This document shows positions 27,416 to 36,280 of a stretch of DNA of 64,000 nt, in pieces; within the stretch, counting starts at the first letter, position 1; every line of letters starts with the position of its first letter. The DNA lies in the NCBI RefSeq assembly GCF_000184345.1, contig NC_017583.1, positions 310,001-374,000 of the forward strand, written 5' to 3'. The notes under the pieces were generated by a model that saw nothing but the letters and a program-made list of their open reading frames with translations, had not been told where the DNA came from and made no database searches. The DNA is from Spirochaeta thermophila DSM 6578 (GTDB taxonomy: Bacteria > Spirochaetota > Spirochaetia > Winmispirales > Winmispiraceae). The position numbers were made by a program, and so were the translations under genes.

Positions 27416-28876
27416 ATGAGACACGTGAGCGGTTGGTTCTATGCGGCACTCGCCGTACTCTTTTTCTCCACGTGCACCTCTCCTGGATCCGCCAGGAAAG
27501 AGGCCCCTCCGGATTGGGTCCTCTCTCCGCCCCAAGGTGACGACCGCTACGAGTACTTCGTGGGGTACGCGGTCGACCCTTCGAGCAGGGTGAAGGCCGA
27601 GGATGCGGCCACGCAGGCCCTCATCTCCGAGATCATGCGTTTCATGGGGGTCCGTATCACCGCCGAGACCACGGGCGAGGCACAGGCCTCCCTGGAAGAG
27701 TTCTCGGTGGCCCTCGGCAGGACCGTGAAGGAGGAGGGGAGCGCCCGGGTCTCGGGGTTCAAGGTGGTGGACAGATACTGGTACGAGGACGAGAACGGTA
27801 TCACGGTCTACATCCTCGCCAGGTACGAACGCGATGCCCTTCTCGAGGAGAAGGCCCGGCTCGAAGCTCTCTTCAAGGAGGCGGAGGAGGCCATTTCCGG
27901 ACCCGAACGGCGGGGTGAACGCCTTCTCATGGAGGGACGATACGCCGAGGCTGCGGTTGCCTTCCTCGATGCGGCACGGGCTGCGGCCTCGAGTTCCCTC
28001 GAGAACCGCGAGGTGCGGTTCCAGCGGAACCTGGACAAGGCCGTGCGGGCCTTGCAACCGCTCGAGATAGAGGTGCTGCGGGACAATCTCACCACTTATG
28101 TGGGTGAAGCGTTCCCTGCTGAGTTCCAGGGGAGGGTGGTGCGAGAGGGAGAGGGGGTCGTGGGTGCCACCCTGCTCATCTCCTACCGCGAGACTACGTC
28201 CGCAGGGAGGACGCGGGTCCGTACCGTCCCCGTGGTCACGGGGGATGGCGGTGAGTTTTCGTTCTCGCTCCCCGTGATGCAGGTGCCGGGGAGCGGGGAG
28301 ATCACGGTGCGGCTCGATCTCTCGTCGGCACTCGAGCTCCTGGAAGATCTTCCCGGAACCTTCCGGGAGGCCGCGGATGCGGTGAAGAAGGTGGTGCTCT
28401 CCAAGCAGGCGGTGTTCCACTACAGGGTGGAATCGCGCAGCAAGACGGTGCCCACGGGGGTGCTCATCCTCGACCTCGATTCCTCCGGAGGACTCCTCAA
28501 GGAGCGCGGCACCGAGAGAGGGCTCATGAGGCTCCTCTCGCAGGAGGGATTCTCCCTCAAGGGTATCCCCGAGGGCGTGGAGACGCTCTCGAAACAGGGG
28601 GAGGAGGCCTTCGTGTCGTGGGCCCGCGCGCGCGGGGACATCGCGAGGGTGATCGTGGGGAATGCGAGGATCGACGAGTTCTCCGAGGACGGCGACGGGG
28701 TGATGGTCCGGGTGAGTGGCTACGTGAAGGTCGTGGATCTCGTGACCGGTCGGGTGATCGCCACCGTCGAGGCCTTCAAGCGGGCTCGGGGGAGGTCGGC
28801 CGAGGTCGCCCTCGCCGCGGCCTTCGCGAGCCTGGGTGAGGTCCTGGGCGAGAAGGTCCTCGCCTCGCTCCCGTAG
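27416..28876 (+). CDS. Large LPP20-type lipoprotein with coiled middle
   Basis: A 486 aa lipoprotein. The signal ends in FFSTC and the mature part begins TSPGS. Residues 30-150 are an LPP20 module (PDWVLSPPQGDDRYEYFVGYA, then ATQALISEIMRFMGVRI). A helical, alanine-rich stretch (about 150-200) follows, then a beta-sandwich-like segment, and a C-terminal module reminiscent of the CsgG/GNA1162 fold (VIVGNARIDEFSEDG). The start at 27416 has AGAGGAG six bases upstream; 16 upstream codons in frame were discarded. It probably works with the preceding lipoproteins at the outer membrane; no function is established. Confidence 0.78.
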   Translation: MRHVSGWFYAALAVLFFSTCTSPGSARKEAPPDWVLSPPQGDDRYEYFVGYAVDPSSRVKAEDAATQALISEIMRFMGVRITAETTGEAQASLEEFSVALGRTVKEEGSARVSGFKVVDRYWYEDENGITVYILARYERDALLEEKARLEALFKEAEEAISGPERRGERLLMEGRYAEAAVAFLDAARAAASSSLENREVRFQRNLDKAVRALQPLEIEVLRDNLTTYVGEAFPAEFQGRVVREGEGVVGATLLISYRETTSAGRTRVRTVPVVTGDGGEFSFSLPVMQVPGSGEITVRLDLSSALELLEDLPGTFREAADAVKKVVLSKQAVFHYRVESRSKTVPTGVLILDLDSSGGLLKERGTERGLMRLLSQEGFSLKGIPEGVETLSKQGEEAFVSWARARGDIARVIVGNARIDEFSEDGDGVMVRVSGYVKVVDLVTGRVIATVEAFKRARGRSAEVALAAAFASLGEVLGEKVLASLP

Positions 28877-28888
28877 ATCCCCTCCGAT

Positions 28889-28938
28889 GACACACCCCCG
28901 GATTTTTCGTATCTTTGTGGTACATCCGGGGGTGTGTC
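28889..28938 (+). promoter_or_regulatory. 14 bp perfect inverted repeat masking the mnmE ribosome site
   Basis: gacacacccccgga (28889-28902) is the exact reverse complement of tccgggggtgtgtc (28925-28938), with 22 nt between. The second arm contains the only Shine-Dalgarno-like stretch (GGGGGT) and ends one base before the ATG. If transcribed, it would form a very stable hairpin closing the mnmE ribosome site. No T-run follows, so it is not a standard terminator. Confidence 0.8.
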
Positions 28939-28939
28939 T

Positions 28940-30289
28940 ATGTATCGACTCGATGATCGTATCGTGGCACTCGCCACGCCGTGGGGGAGGAGCGCCATCG
29001 CGGTGATCAGGGCCTCCGGTGCCGGATGCCTCGAGGCGCTCGATCCGCTCTTCAGGGGGAGGAAGACGCCTTCCTCCATGAGAGGCTACTCCCTCGCCCA
29101 TGGGGCCCTCGTGGATCCCGGGACCGGTGAGATGCTGGACGAGGTGCTCCTCGCGGTGTTCAGGGCGCCTCACAGCTATACGGGGGAGGATGCGGCGGAG
29201 ATATCCTGTCACGGCAGCCCCGCCGGAGTGGAGCGGATCATGCGGACCTTGCGCGCCCATGGGTTTCGGGCCGCCGAGCCTGGGGAGTTCACCTTGAGGG
29301 CCTTCCTCAACGGGAAGCTGGATCTCACCGAGGCGGAGGCGGTGCACGAGGTCGTTTCGGCTCGCACGGCGAACGCGCACACCCTCGCCCTTCACCGGCT
29401 GGAGGGGAGGCTCCGGGCGCGCATCGATGCGATAAAGGAGAAGATCGCTTCCGTAGTGGCCGAGGTGGAGGTGCAACTCGACTACCCGGAGGAGGACGTC
29501 GAGCACCCGGTGAGCGCCCACCTCATCCAGGAGGCATCGCACGAGGTGGACGGGTTGCTCGCCACGTATCGGGTGGGAAGGCTCTACCGGGAGGGGGTCC
29601 GTGTGGTGCTCGCCGGAAGGACCAACGCGGGAAAGTCCTCGCTCTTCAACCTCTTCATGAGGGAGGACCGGGCCATCGTCTCGGAGGTGCACGGTACCAC
29701 GCGCGACTACCTCGAAGGATGGATCTCGCTCAAGGGTGTGCCGGTGCTCCTCTACGACACTGCGGGGATCCGCGACGGGGGGGATCCCGTGGAAGCGGAG
29801 GGGATCCGGCGGACGAGGGAGATCCTCTCCCATGCGGACGCGGTGATCTATCTGGTGGACGGCACGGAGGGCCTCTCCGAGGGGGAGGAAGCGCTCATCG
29901 CGGAGTTGGGTGCAGAGCGGCCCTTGATCCCGGTGTGGAACAAGGTGGATGCCTCGGCCGTGCTCCCCCCGCCGGAGGGGTTCATCCCACTGAGCTGTCG
30001 TACGGGTGAGGGCTTTGCCCGGCTCGAGGAGACCCTCCATCGTGTCTTCCCCGAGGCGGAGGGGGGAGGAGCCGAGGTGGTGATCGATTCCGAGCGGCAG
30101 AGGGATGCCCTCGTGCGCTGCAGGGACTCCCTCGAGGGGGGGCTCGATGCCCTCTCCCGGGGAGCGCCGCTCGACGCCCTTGCCGTGTACCTCCACGACG
30201 CCATGGAGGCCCTCGGAGAGATCACGGGCGAGGTGACCCGCGAGGACATCCTGGAACGGATCTTCTCGTGTTTCTGTGTGGGAAAGTGA
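28940..30289 (+). CDS. mnmE: tRNA modification GTPase MnmE
   Basis: K+-activated GTPase that with MnmG installs the carboxymethylaminomethyl group on wobble uridine of several tRNAs. The 449 aa length is normal. The N-terminal folate-binding domain includes FTLRAFLNGKLDLTEAEAV. The G domain has GRTNAGKSSLF (G1), DTAGIRD (G3) and WNKVD (G4). The C-terminus ends in FCVGK, corresponding to the family's C-x-G-K tail with the catalytic Cys. ATG 28940 was chosen over GTG 28934, which would sit in the ribosome site. A long inverted repeat covers its leader. mnmG follows 6 nt later. Confidence 0.97.
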   Translation: MYRLDDRIVALATPWGRSAIAVIRASGAGCLEALDPLFRGRKTPSSMRGYSLAHGALVDPGTGEMLDEVLLAVFRAPHSYTGEDAAEISCHGSPAGVERIMRTLRAHGFRAAEPGEFTLRAFLNGKLDLTEAEAVHEVVSARTANAHTLALHRLEGRLRARIDAIKEKIASVVAEVEVQLDYPEEDVEHPVSAHLIQEASHEVDGLLATYRVGRLYREGVRVVLAGRTNAGKSSLFNLFMREDRAIVSEVHGTTRDYLEGWISLKGVPVLLYDTAGIRDGGDPVEAEGIRRTREILSHADAVIYLVDGTEGLSEGEEALIAELGAERPLIPVWNKVDASAVLPPPEGFIPLSCRTGEGFARLEETLHRVFPEAEGGGAEVVIDSERQRDALVRCRDSLEGGLDALSRGAPLDALAVYLHDAMEALGEITGEVTREDILERIFSCFCVGK

Positions 30290-30295
30290 GGGATC

Positions 30296-32155
30296 ATGGA
30301 CGCTGATGTCATCGTCATAGGGGGCGGCCATGCGGGGATAGAGGCCGCCCTGGCGGCGAGCAGGTTGGGATGTACTACCCTGCTCATCACGCAGCTCTTG
30401 GACACCATCGGAAAGATGTCCTGCAATCCGGCCGTCGGGGGACTCGCCAAGGGGAACATCGTGCGCGAGGTGGATGCCCTGGGCGGCGAGATGGGACGGC
30501 TCATCGACCGGACCATGATCCAGTTCCGTATGCTCAACAGGAGCAGGGGACCGGCGGTCCAGTGCCCCCGGGCGCAGGCGGACAAACAGGCCTATGCGCA
30601 GCGTGCCAAGTGGAGCCTCGAGCAGCAGAAGGGGCTCTTCCTCTTCCAGGACACGGTGGTGGACTTCGTGCTCGACGAGGCGGGAAGGGAGATCCGCGGG
30701 GTGGTGACCGAACGCGGGAGACGATTCCATGCGAGGAAGGTGGTCCTCACCACAGGGACCTTCATGGAGGCGAAGATCTTCATCGGTGAGTACGAGACGC
30801 CGGGGGGAAGGCTCGGCGAGCCGGCCGCGTGTGGACTGGGGGGCGTGCTCCGCCGTCTCGGGTTCACCGTGGGGAGGCTCAAGACGGGAACCCCTGCCCG
30901 GGTCCTTCGAAGCTCCCTCGACTTCTCCAAGATGCAGGAACAGCCCGGTGACGAGGAGATCATCCCCTTCTCCTTCTCCCATGACACCCTCGAGGTCCGT
31001 CAGGTCCCCTGCTACATCACCTTTACCACGCCCGAGACCCACAGGATCATCAGGGAGAACCTCCATAGGTCGCCCCTCTACGGCGGGAGGATCGTGGGGA
31101 GGGGGCCGAGGTACTGCCCTTCCCTCGAGGACAAGGTGGTGCGGTTCCCCGACCGGGACAGGCATCAGGTGTTCGTGGAGCCCGAGGGACTCTCGACCGA
31201 GGAGATGTACCTGAACGGCATTTCATCCTCGCTCCCCGAGGAGGTGCAGGAGGCCTTCATCCACACCATCCCCGGACTGGAGCATGCCGTCATCATGCGC
31301 CCCGGGTATGCCGTGGAGTACGACTACGTGGAGCCCACCCAGCTCTATCCCACGTTGGAGACCAAGCGCATACGGGGACTCTACATCGCAGGTCAGACCA
31401 ACGGCACCTCGGGGTACGAGGAGGCGGGAGGCCAGGGGCTCGTCGCGGGGATCAACGCCGCACTCGCGTGCAGGGGAGAGCCCCCCCTCGTCCTGGGGAG
31501 GGACGAGGCCTACATAGGGGTGCTCATTGATGATCTGGTCACCAAGGGGACGAAGGAGCCCTATCGGATGTTCACCTCGCGCGCCGAGTACCGTCTCGCC
31601 CTGCGTCACGACACGGCCGACATCCGTCTCCTGGAGAAGGCCTACAGGATCGGTCTGCAATCCCGCGAGATGTTCGACCGACTACAGGAGAAGATCCATG
31701 TCCTCGATGCGATAAAGGAACTCCTCCGTCAGCGCCGGCTCACCCAGGAAGAGGCCGAGCGGCGGGGGCTCCCCCAGCTCGCCCCCCACGTGGGCAAGCC
31801 GCTCTACCAGGTGCTCAAGGATCCCCGTGTCACGCTGGACGATCTGGCCTTCCTCGTACCCGAACTCTCGAAGTATCCCCGCCCGTGGGTGCGGACCGCC
31901 GAGATCGACGTGAAGTACGAGGGGTATCTCCTCAGGGAACAGCAGATGGTGGAGAAGTTCAGGAAGATGGAGGACATGAGGATCCCCGACCACTTCGACT
32001 ACTCGGAGGTGGAGGGCCTTTCCTCCGAGGCGAGGGAGAAGCTCTCGACGATACGCCCCCTCTCCCTGGGACAGGCCTCGCGCATCTCGGGGATCCGAAG
32101 TTCCGACATCGCGGTCCTCATGGTGTATCTCTCCCGGTCGAGGAAGGCCCAGTGA
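30296..32155 (+). CDS. mnmG: tRNA uridine 5-carboxymethylaminomethyl modification enzyme MnmG
   Basis: FAD/NADH-dependent partner of MnmE, 619 aa. The Rossmann FAD motif DVIVIGGGHAGIEAA is at the N-terminus. The GidA signatures CNPAVGGLAKGNIVREVDALGG and GTFMEAKIFIGE are present, with AGQTNGTSGYEEAGGQG in the middle and the helical MnmE-binding C-terminal domain (ISGIRSSDIAVLMVYL) at the end. GAGGGATC precedes the ATG. Its stop TGA shares a base with the rsmG start. Confidence 0.97.
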   Translation: MDADVIVIGGGHAGIEAALAASRLGCTTLLITQLLDTIGKMSCNPAVGGLAKGNIVREVDALGGEMGRLIDRTMIQFRMLNRSRGPAVQCPRAQADKQAYAQRAKWSLEQQKGLFLFQDTVVDFVLDEAGREIRGVVTERGRRFHARKVVLTTGTFMEAKIFIGEYETPGGRLGEPAACGLGGVLRRLGFTVGRLKTGTPARVLRSSLDFSKMQEQPGDEEIIPFSFSHDTLEVRQVPCYITFTTPETHRIIRENLHRSPLYGGRIVGRGPRYCPSLEDKVVRFPDRDRHQVFVEPEGLSTEEMYLNGISSSLPEEVQEAFIHTIPGLEHAVIMRPGYAVEYDYVEPTQLYPTLETKRIRGLYIAGQTNGTSGYEEAGGQGLVAGINAALACRGEPPLVLGRDEAYIGVLIDDLVTKGTKEPYRMFTSRAEYRLALRHDTADIRLLEKAYRIGLQSREMFDRLQEKIHVLDAIKELLRQRRLTQEEAERRGLPQLAPHVGKPLYQVLKDPRVTLDDLAFLVPELSKYPRPWVRTAEIDVKYEGYLLREQQMVEKFRKMEDMRIPDHFDYSEVEGLSSEAREKLSTIRPLSLGQASRISGIRSSDIAVLMVYLSRSRKAQ

Positions 32156-32799
32156 TGCAGGATCCCGCCTCCCTCCTCGACCGCGGGCTCGCCCTCCTCG
32201 GCCTCTCGCCCACCCCCTCCCAGCGCGCCGCCCTCCTCTCCTACCTCCACCTCCTCGCCGAGTGGGGCTCTCGCATCGATCTGGTCGCCGACCCTTCGCC
32301 CGAGGCCCTCGTGGTCCACCTGCTGGACTCCCTCGCTCCCCTCCCTCACCTCCGCGCGTTCCTCTCCTCCCCCCTCGCCGACCTGGGGAGCGGTGCGGGC
32401 CTTCCGGGCATCCCTCTCGCCATCATGAACCCCCACCTGGAGGTCCTCCTCGTGGAGGCACGCGAGAAGCGGGCCGTGTTCCTCGAGCACGTCCTCCTCT
32501 CCGTCGACCTCGCGCGGTGCACCGTCCTCCACGCCCGCCTCGAAGACCTCCCGCTTCACGTACCCTGTGCCGTTGCGCGCGCCTTTCTCCCCCTCTCGCC
32601 CGGCACCCTCCCCCTCTACCTCCACCCCCTCTCCCCCGGTGCACACCTCCTCCTCTACAAGGGGAGGCTCGAGACCGCGCAGGAGGAGGCCCGCCTGCTC
32701 CGCCCTCATTTCGAGGAGGTGGAAGCCGTTCCAGTTTCGGTCCCGTTCCTGGATACGCCCCGCAGCCTCATCGCAGCCAGGGGCAGACTTCCCGTGTGA
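32155..32799 (+). CDS. rsmG: 16S rRNA (guanine-527-N7) methyltransferase RsmG
   Basis: SAM-dependent methyltransferase (GidB), 214 aa. The SAM site is DLGSGAGLPGIPLAI; the N-terminal LLAEWGSRIDLVADPS and the VARAF segment are typical. The start overlaps the mnmG stop (TGATG), so translation is coupled. Unlike its neighbours the reading frame is extremely rich in Leu, Pro and cytosine. The familiar gidA-gidB pairing is conserved, here with mnmE in front. Confidence 0.93.
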   Translation: MQDPASLLDRGLALLGLSPTPSQRAALLSYLHLLAEWGSRIDLVADPSPEALVVHLLDSLAPLPHLRAFLSSPLADLGSGAGLPGIPLAIMNPHLEVLLVEAREKRAVFLEHVLLSVDLARCTVLHARLEDLPLHVPCAVARAFLPLSPGTLPLYLHPLSPGAHLLLYKGRLETAQEEARLLRPHFEEVEAVPVSVPFLDTPRSLIAARGRLPV

Positions 32800-32809
32800 C
32801 GTCTCGTGC

Positions 32810-34180
32810 TCATACGGGATTGAGTGAGTCCACTTTCCTGAGATAGCCCATGAGATCCTCTTTCCCCACCAGGTCGATGAGCCTCGCCTCCACGAACCGC
32901 TTCGCCTCATCCGAGAACGATCCTGCGCTCACGCAGATGCCCCGGTCCGCCCGCGTCTCCTTGAGCCGGGCGTGGAAGTCCCGCACCGCGAGCTCGCCGG
33001 TGGTCCCGGTGGTGCGGACGAAGCGGAAGAGGACCGTATCCTGCCACTGGCTCGTCTCCACCTCGCAGAGCAGGTCCGCATACTCGGAACGTTCTATGCT
33101 CATGTTGAGGATCCGTACGTATGCGCCGGGAAAGAAGGCCACCACCAGCTTCCTGCAGAGGGTGAGGAAATCGGGCGGCGAGGCGAGGAGGTATGTCTGC
33201 AGGTTCTGGTTCTGCTGGAGCTCTCCGTACTTCTTGAGGAGGGCCTCCACGTCCTTGTAGTGCGGATTCGTGCGTTGGACGGCCCTCAGGTGTTCCACCG
33301 CCTTGCGGATCTCCTTCTGGTGGATGTAGGCCTGTGCAAGCCGGTACTCCATCTCGAGCCTGAGCTGGTTGTCCATACCGCGGTGGCGGACTCCTATCTC
33401 AAGGTCCTTGATCGCCCGCTCGTACCTATGGAGACCCAGGTTGATCAGTCCGGCCCTGAAGCACGCCTGCGGTCCCCACTGTTCATCCACCCTGAGGTGG
33501 GTGAAGATGGAGAGGGCCTGTTCCTTCTGGCCCAGGTTCGCGAGACAGTCGGCATAGGCGAAGAGGAGCTCCTTGTCGTCGGGCATCTCGTTGAGGATGG
33601 CCCTGATGGAGGGGAGGGCCTCCTTGTATTTCCCGCTCCGGTGGAGGGCGAGAGAGAGGTAACGCCTCGTCTCGGGGTGTTCGGGTTGCTGGGCCGCCGC
33701 GGCCGAGAGGAGTTTCACCGCATGTTCGTAGGCCCCCCTCAGGTACTCCAGCGCCCCCATGTGGAAGCGCACCTCGAAGGCCTCCGGCTTGAGGCTGTAG
33801 GCCACGGCGAAGGCCTGGTAGGCCTCCTCGTGGCGACCCAGCCTGAAGGCGCACACCCCTCTTCGCACCTGGACCTCGTACTCGTCGACCTTGGTCCTGT
33901 CGGTGACCCCTTCGGCGAGCACCTGGTAGAGCTTCAGCGCCTTCTCCCACTCCTGGTCCTCGAAGTAGGCCTCGGCGAGTACCACGAGGGCCTCGGGATC
34001 ACGAGGGTTCTGGGCGAGCCTTCGCTGGGCCTTCTTGAGGATCGCCTGCCTGTCACGCCTCTTCTTTCGCTCCGCCTTTTTCTCGGGGTCGGAGAGGACA
34101 TAGAGGTTGAAATACACGGCCAGTATCACCAGGCCGATGAGTACGATGGCCGCGGGAAGCAGGAGAGGAAGCGCACCCAT
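32810..34180 (-). CDS. Membrane-anchored TPR protein with Mrr-like C-terminus
   Basis: A 456 aa protein. One N-terminal transmembrane helix (LLLPAAIVLIGLVILAVYF) is followed by a basic stretch and about eight TPR-like helical pairs (residues 50-320, for example PRDPEALVVLAEAYFEDQEWEKALKLYQV). The last 110 residues look like an Mrr/HJR-type nuclease fold (SEYADLLCEV, later GICVSAGSFSDEAKRFVEA). The second catalytic element, normally Q-x-K, reads FRFVRT, so the nuclease site is probably lost and the domain may only bind. The start at 34180 directly follows a promoter (34187-34215) with no leader. Confidence 0.78.
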   Translation of the reverse strand: MGALPLLLPAAIVLIGLVILAVYFNLYVLSDPEKKAERKKRRDRQAILKKAQRRLAQNPRDPEALVVLAEAYFEDQEWEKALKLYQVLAEGVTDRTKVDEYEVQVRRGVCAFRLGRHEEAYQAFAVAYSLKPEAFEVRFHMGALEYLRGAYEHAVKLLSAAAAQQPEHPETRRYLSLALHRSGKYKEALPSIRAILNEMPDDKELLFAYADCLANLGQKEQALSIFTHLRVDEQWGPQACFRAGLINLGLHRYERAIKDLEIGVRHRGMDNQLRLEMEYRLAQAYIHQKEIRKAVEHLRAVQRTNPHYKDVEALLKKYGELQQNQNLQTYLLASPPDFLTLCRKLVVAFFPGAYVRILNMSIERSEYADLLCEVETSQWQDTVLFRFVRTTGTTGELAVRDFHARLKETRADRGICVSAGSFSDEAKRFVEARLIDLVGKEDLMGYLRKVDSLNPV

Positions 34181-34186
34181 GAGACC

Positions 34187-34215
34187 ATTATCATGTCTTA
34201 CACCCGGTAAGTCAA
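34187..34215 (-). promoter_or_regulatory. Leaderless-type promoter of the TPR/Mrr-like gene
   Basis: Minus strand TTGACT (34210-34215), 17 nt, GATAAT (34187-34192). The transcript start is predicted at about 34180, the A of the initiator ATG. Confidence 0.65.
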
Positions 34216-34262
34216 GGAAATCCCTCACGTGTCGGGAGGAAGGCGCACGTATCACCCTTCAT

Positions 34263-34291
34263 TTGTAATCCTCCGGATCTCCTATTATACT
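34263..34291 (+). promoter_or_regulatory. Leaderless-type promoter of the GGDEF/EAL gene
   Basis: TTGTAA (34263-34268), 17 nt, TATACT (34286-34291), then seven bases and ATG at 34299. There is no Shine-Dalgarno sequence. It is divergent from the TPR gene promoter, 48 nt away. Confidence 0.7.
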
Positions 34292-34298
34292 GTGTGGT

Positions 34299-35735
34299 AT
34301 GACGCTCTCCGAGGTGGAACAGACCCTCAGGGATCACGGGGTCCCCGAGGACGTGCTCCAGCACATCCTGAAGACCCTGGTGGTGGCGAAACGGACGAAA
34401 GACGCCCTCGAGAAACTCAAGGAGGAGTATCGCCAGGTGAGGCGTCTGGTGGATCAGAGCCCCGATACGGGGCTCCCCGTGCGGAAGGGGCTGGAACAGG
34501 ATTTCTCGCGACTCAGGGAGGAGGCCTCCCGTGAGGGGAAGAAGCTCGCCCTCTTCCTGATTCGGCTCGACGAGAAGTACGAGCGCATAGAGAACAGCAG
34601 GGACAGGAGCAGGGTTCTCCTCTTCAAGACCGCCCGTCGCATAAGGAGGGTGCTCCCCGGGCTCTACCAGGGAGACAGGCCGGAGGAGTTCCTGGGAGCG
34701 CGGCTCGTGAGCGGGGACGAGGAGGCGGTGAGCCTGGGCAAGGAGATCTCGGATGTGGTGATGGTGCCCCAGGACCCTCCGGCGGAGGACATCCAGTTCG
34801 GCTGCTATGTGGGGATCGTGCTCTTCCCCGATCACGGGGAGGAGTGGCCCGCCCTCTTCGAGATGCTCCACATTGCCGTCGCCGAGGCGATGCGGGAGAA
34901 GGAGCGCGCGGTCCTCTACACGGGGGACATCGGTCGACGGCACTTCGAGGAGGAACTGGTGCTCGAACACATGCGCCGGGTCCTCAGGGATGGGTTCGAG
35001 GAGTTCCACCTCGCCTACCAGCCCATCGTGGACAGGTCTCTCTCCATCGTGGGAGCCGAGGCCCTCATACGGTGGGACAATCCCGCATTGGGGAGTGTCT
35101 CGCCGGCCCGGTTCATACCCCTCGCTGAGTCCACGGGGGATATCATGGCGATCGGACAATGGGTGCTCTACCGCGCCTGCAAGCAGCTCTCACTCTGGCA
35201 CGCCCGGGGCTTCAGGGACCTCTTCATCTCGGTGAACCTCTCGCCACCGCAGTTCAAGCTCCACGATCTCGCCTTCCGGGTGGCCGGGATCCTCAAGTCC
35301 CTCGCCTTCGAAGGCAGGTTCCTCAAGCTGGAGGTGACCGAGGGGGTGCTCATGGATCATCCCGAAGAGGCTGTGGAGAAGATGAACGAGCTTCGGGCCA
35401 TGGGGGTGAAGTTGTGCATCGATGACTTCGGTACGGGGTATTCGTCGCTCGGGTACCTGCGCCGGTTTCCCTTCGATACCCTCAAGATAGACAGGTCGTT
35501 CGTCGTGGGGGTGGAGGACGACCCCTCGCTGCAGGGTATCGTCCGGGCCATTATCGGGGTGGCGGGGGCGCTGGGGATCAGCACCCTTGCCGAGGGGGTG
35601 GAGAACGAACGGCAGCTCGACTTTCTCATGGCCGAGGGATGCGAGATGTTCCAGGGGTTCTACTTCGCGAGACCGGTGCCGCCCGAGGAGTTCGAGCGGC
35701 TTCTCAGGGAAGGGGTCCGGGTCGCTCGGGCTTGA
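34299..35735 (+). CDS. Cyclic-di-GMP phosphodiesterase, degenerate GGDEF plus EAL
   Basis: A 478 aa cytoplasmic protein. A helical N-terminus (1-60) precedes a GGDEF-like domain in which the active loop reads RPEEFLG instead of GGDEF, so cyclase activity is unlikely. The EAL domain (about 230-475) keeps its residues: GAEALIRW (EAL), VNLSPPQF, LEVTEGVL, DDFGTGYSSLGYL with the metal-binding Asp pair, DTLKIDRSFV, LAEGVEN and FQGFYFARPV. It should hydrolyse c-di-GMP to pGpG, with the degenerate cyclase domain possibly binding GTP as a regulator. The promoter sits directly before the ATG. Confidence 0.92.
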   Translation: MTLSEVEQTLRDHGVPEDVLQHILKTLVVAKRTKDALEKLKEEYRQVRRLVDQSPDTGLPVRKGLEQDFSRLREEASREGKKLALFLIRLDEKYERIENSRDRSRVLLFKTARRIRRVLPGLYQGDRPEEFLGARLVSGDEEAVSLGKEISDVVMVPQDPPAEDIQFGCYVGIVLFPDHGEEWPALFEMLHIAVAEAMREKERAVLYTGDIGRRHFEEELVLEHMRRVLRDGFEEFHLAYQPIVDRSLSIVGAEALIRWDNPALGSVSPARFIPLAESTGDIMAIGQWVLYRACKQLSLWHARGFRDLFISVNLSPPQFKLHDLAFRVAGILKSLAFEGRFLKLEVTEGVLMDHPEEAVEKMNELRAMGVKLCIDDFGTGYSSLGYLRRFPFDTLKIDRSFVVGVEDDPSLQGIVRAIIGVAGALGISTLAEGVENERQLDFLMAEGCEMFQGFYFARPVPPEEFERLLREGVRVARA

Positions 35736-35768
35736 CCTCGAGGCCGGGTCTGTGGTGTGGTTAAGGTG

Positions 35769-36224
35769 ATGAACGTGCGGAGCCCGTGGGTGATCTGTCT
35801 CCTCGTGGCAGGCGCTTTGGGGGTGTGGGCACAGGGGGGCCCCGACCCGGTGGGAATGCTTGGCTGGGATCTCGCCCGGGCCTTCGAGGAACTGGGCGTG
35901 CCGGAGCGGGTGGAGGCGGTGAGGGGCGGGGAGGCCTGGCAGGACGACGTGGCCTTCGTGTACGGTGAGGGCCTTGTGCTCTTTTTCTGGCGCGAGAGGG
36001 TGTGGCAGGTGTTCGTGGGGGAGGGGTACGGGGATGGGGTGGCGGGGATCGAGGTGGGGATGGTGTGGGAAGAGGTGGCGGCCTCGGTGGAGGGGAGACT
36101 CCTCCAGGAGGAGGGGGAGATCGCGGTGTTCGAGCTGCCCGACAGGGGTTTCCCGGTGAGGATGCAGGTGCTGCGGAAAGAGGGGAGGATCGAGGGTGTG
36201 TACGTCTATCGGGCGGACTTCTAG
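35769..36224 (+). CDS. Small secreted protein of unknown function
   Basis: A 151 aa protein with signal peptide MNVRSPWVICLLVAGALGVWA, likely cut before QGGPD. The mature part is acidic and Gly/Val/Trp-rich, with two similar beta-alpha stretches (GWDLARAFEELGVPERVEAVRG and the later GIEVGMVWEEVAASVEGRLL), resembling a duplicated small domain. No family is recognised. A GTG at 35757 could also serve as start. It ends 57 nt before aroDE. Confidence 0.65.
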   Translation: MNVRSPWVICLLVAGALGVWAQGGPDPVGMLGWDLARAFEELGVPERVEAVRGGEAWQDDVAFVYGEGLVLFFWRERVWQVFVGEGYGDGVAGIEVGMVWEEVAASVEGRLLQEEGEIAVFELPDRGFPVRMQVLRKEGRIEGVYVYRADF

Positions 36225-36280
36225 CATGGCGTCCGGTCATGGATGACCGGTTGCGATAACATCCGGCGCAAGGAGGCCTG

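Noticed and set aside
27179-31165. A 1328-codon open frame on the minus strand
   Set aside because: It opposes mnmE, mnmG and a lipoprotein, all with clear family motifs; its composition (Leu, His, Glu, Arg, Gly) is the mirror of G+C-biased coding and it has no recognisable domain.
34299-34760. Active diguanylate cyclase
   Set aside because: The GGDEF loop is RPEEFLG and lacks the catalytic residues; only the EAL part looks active.
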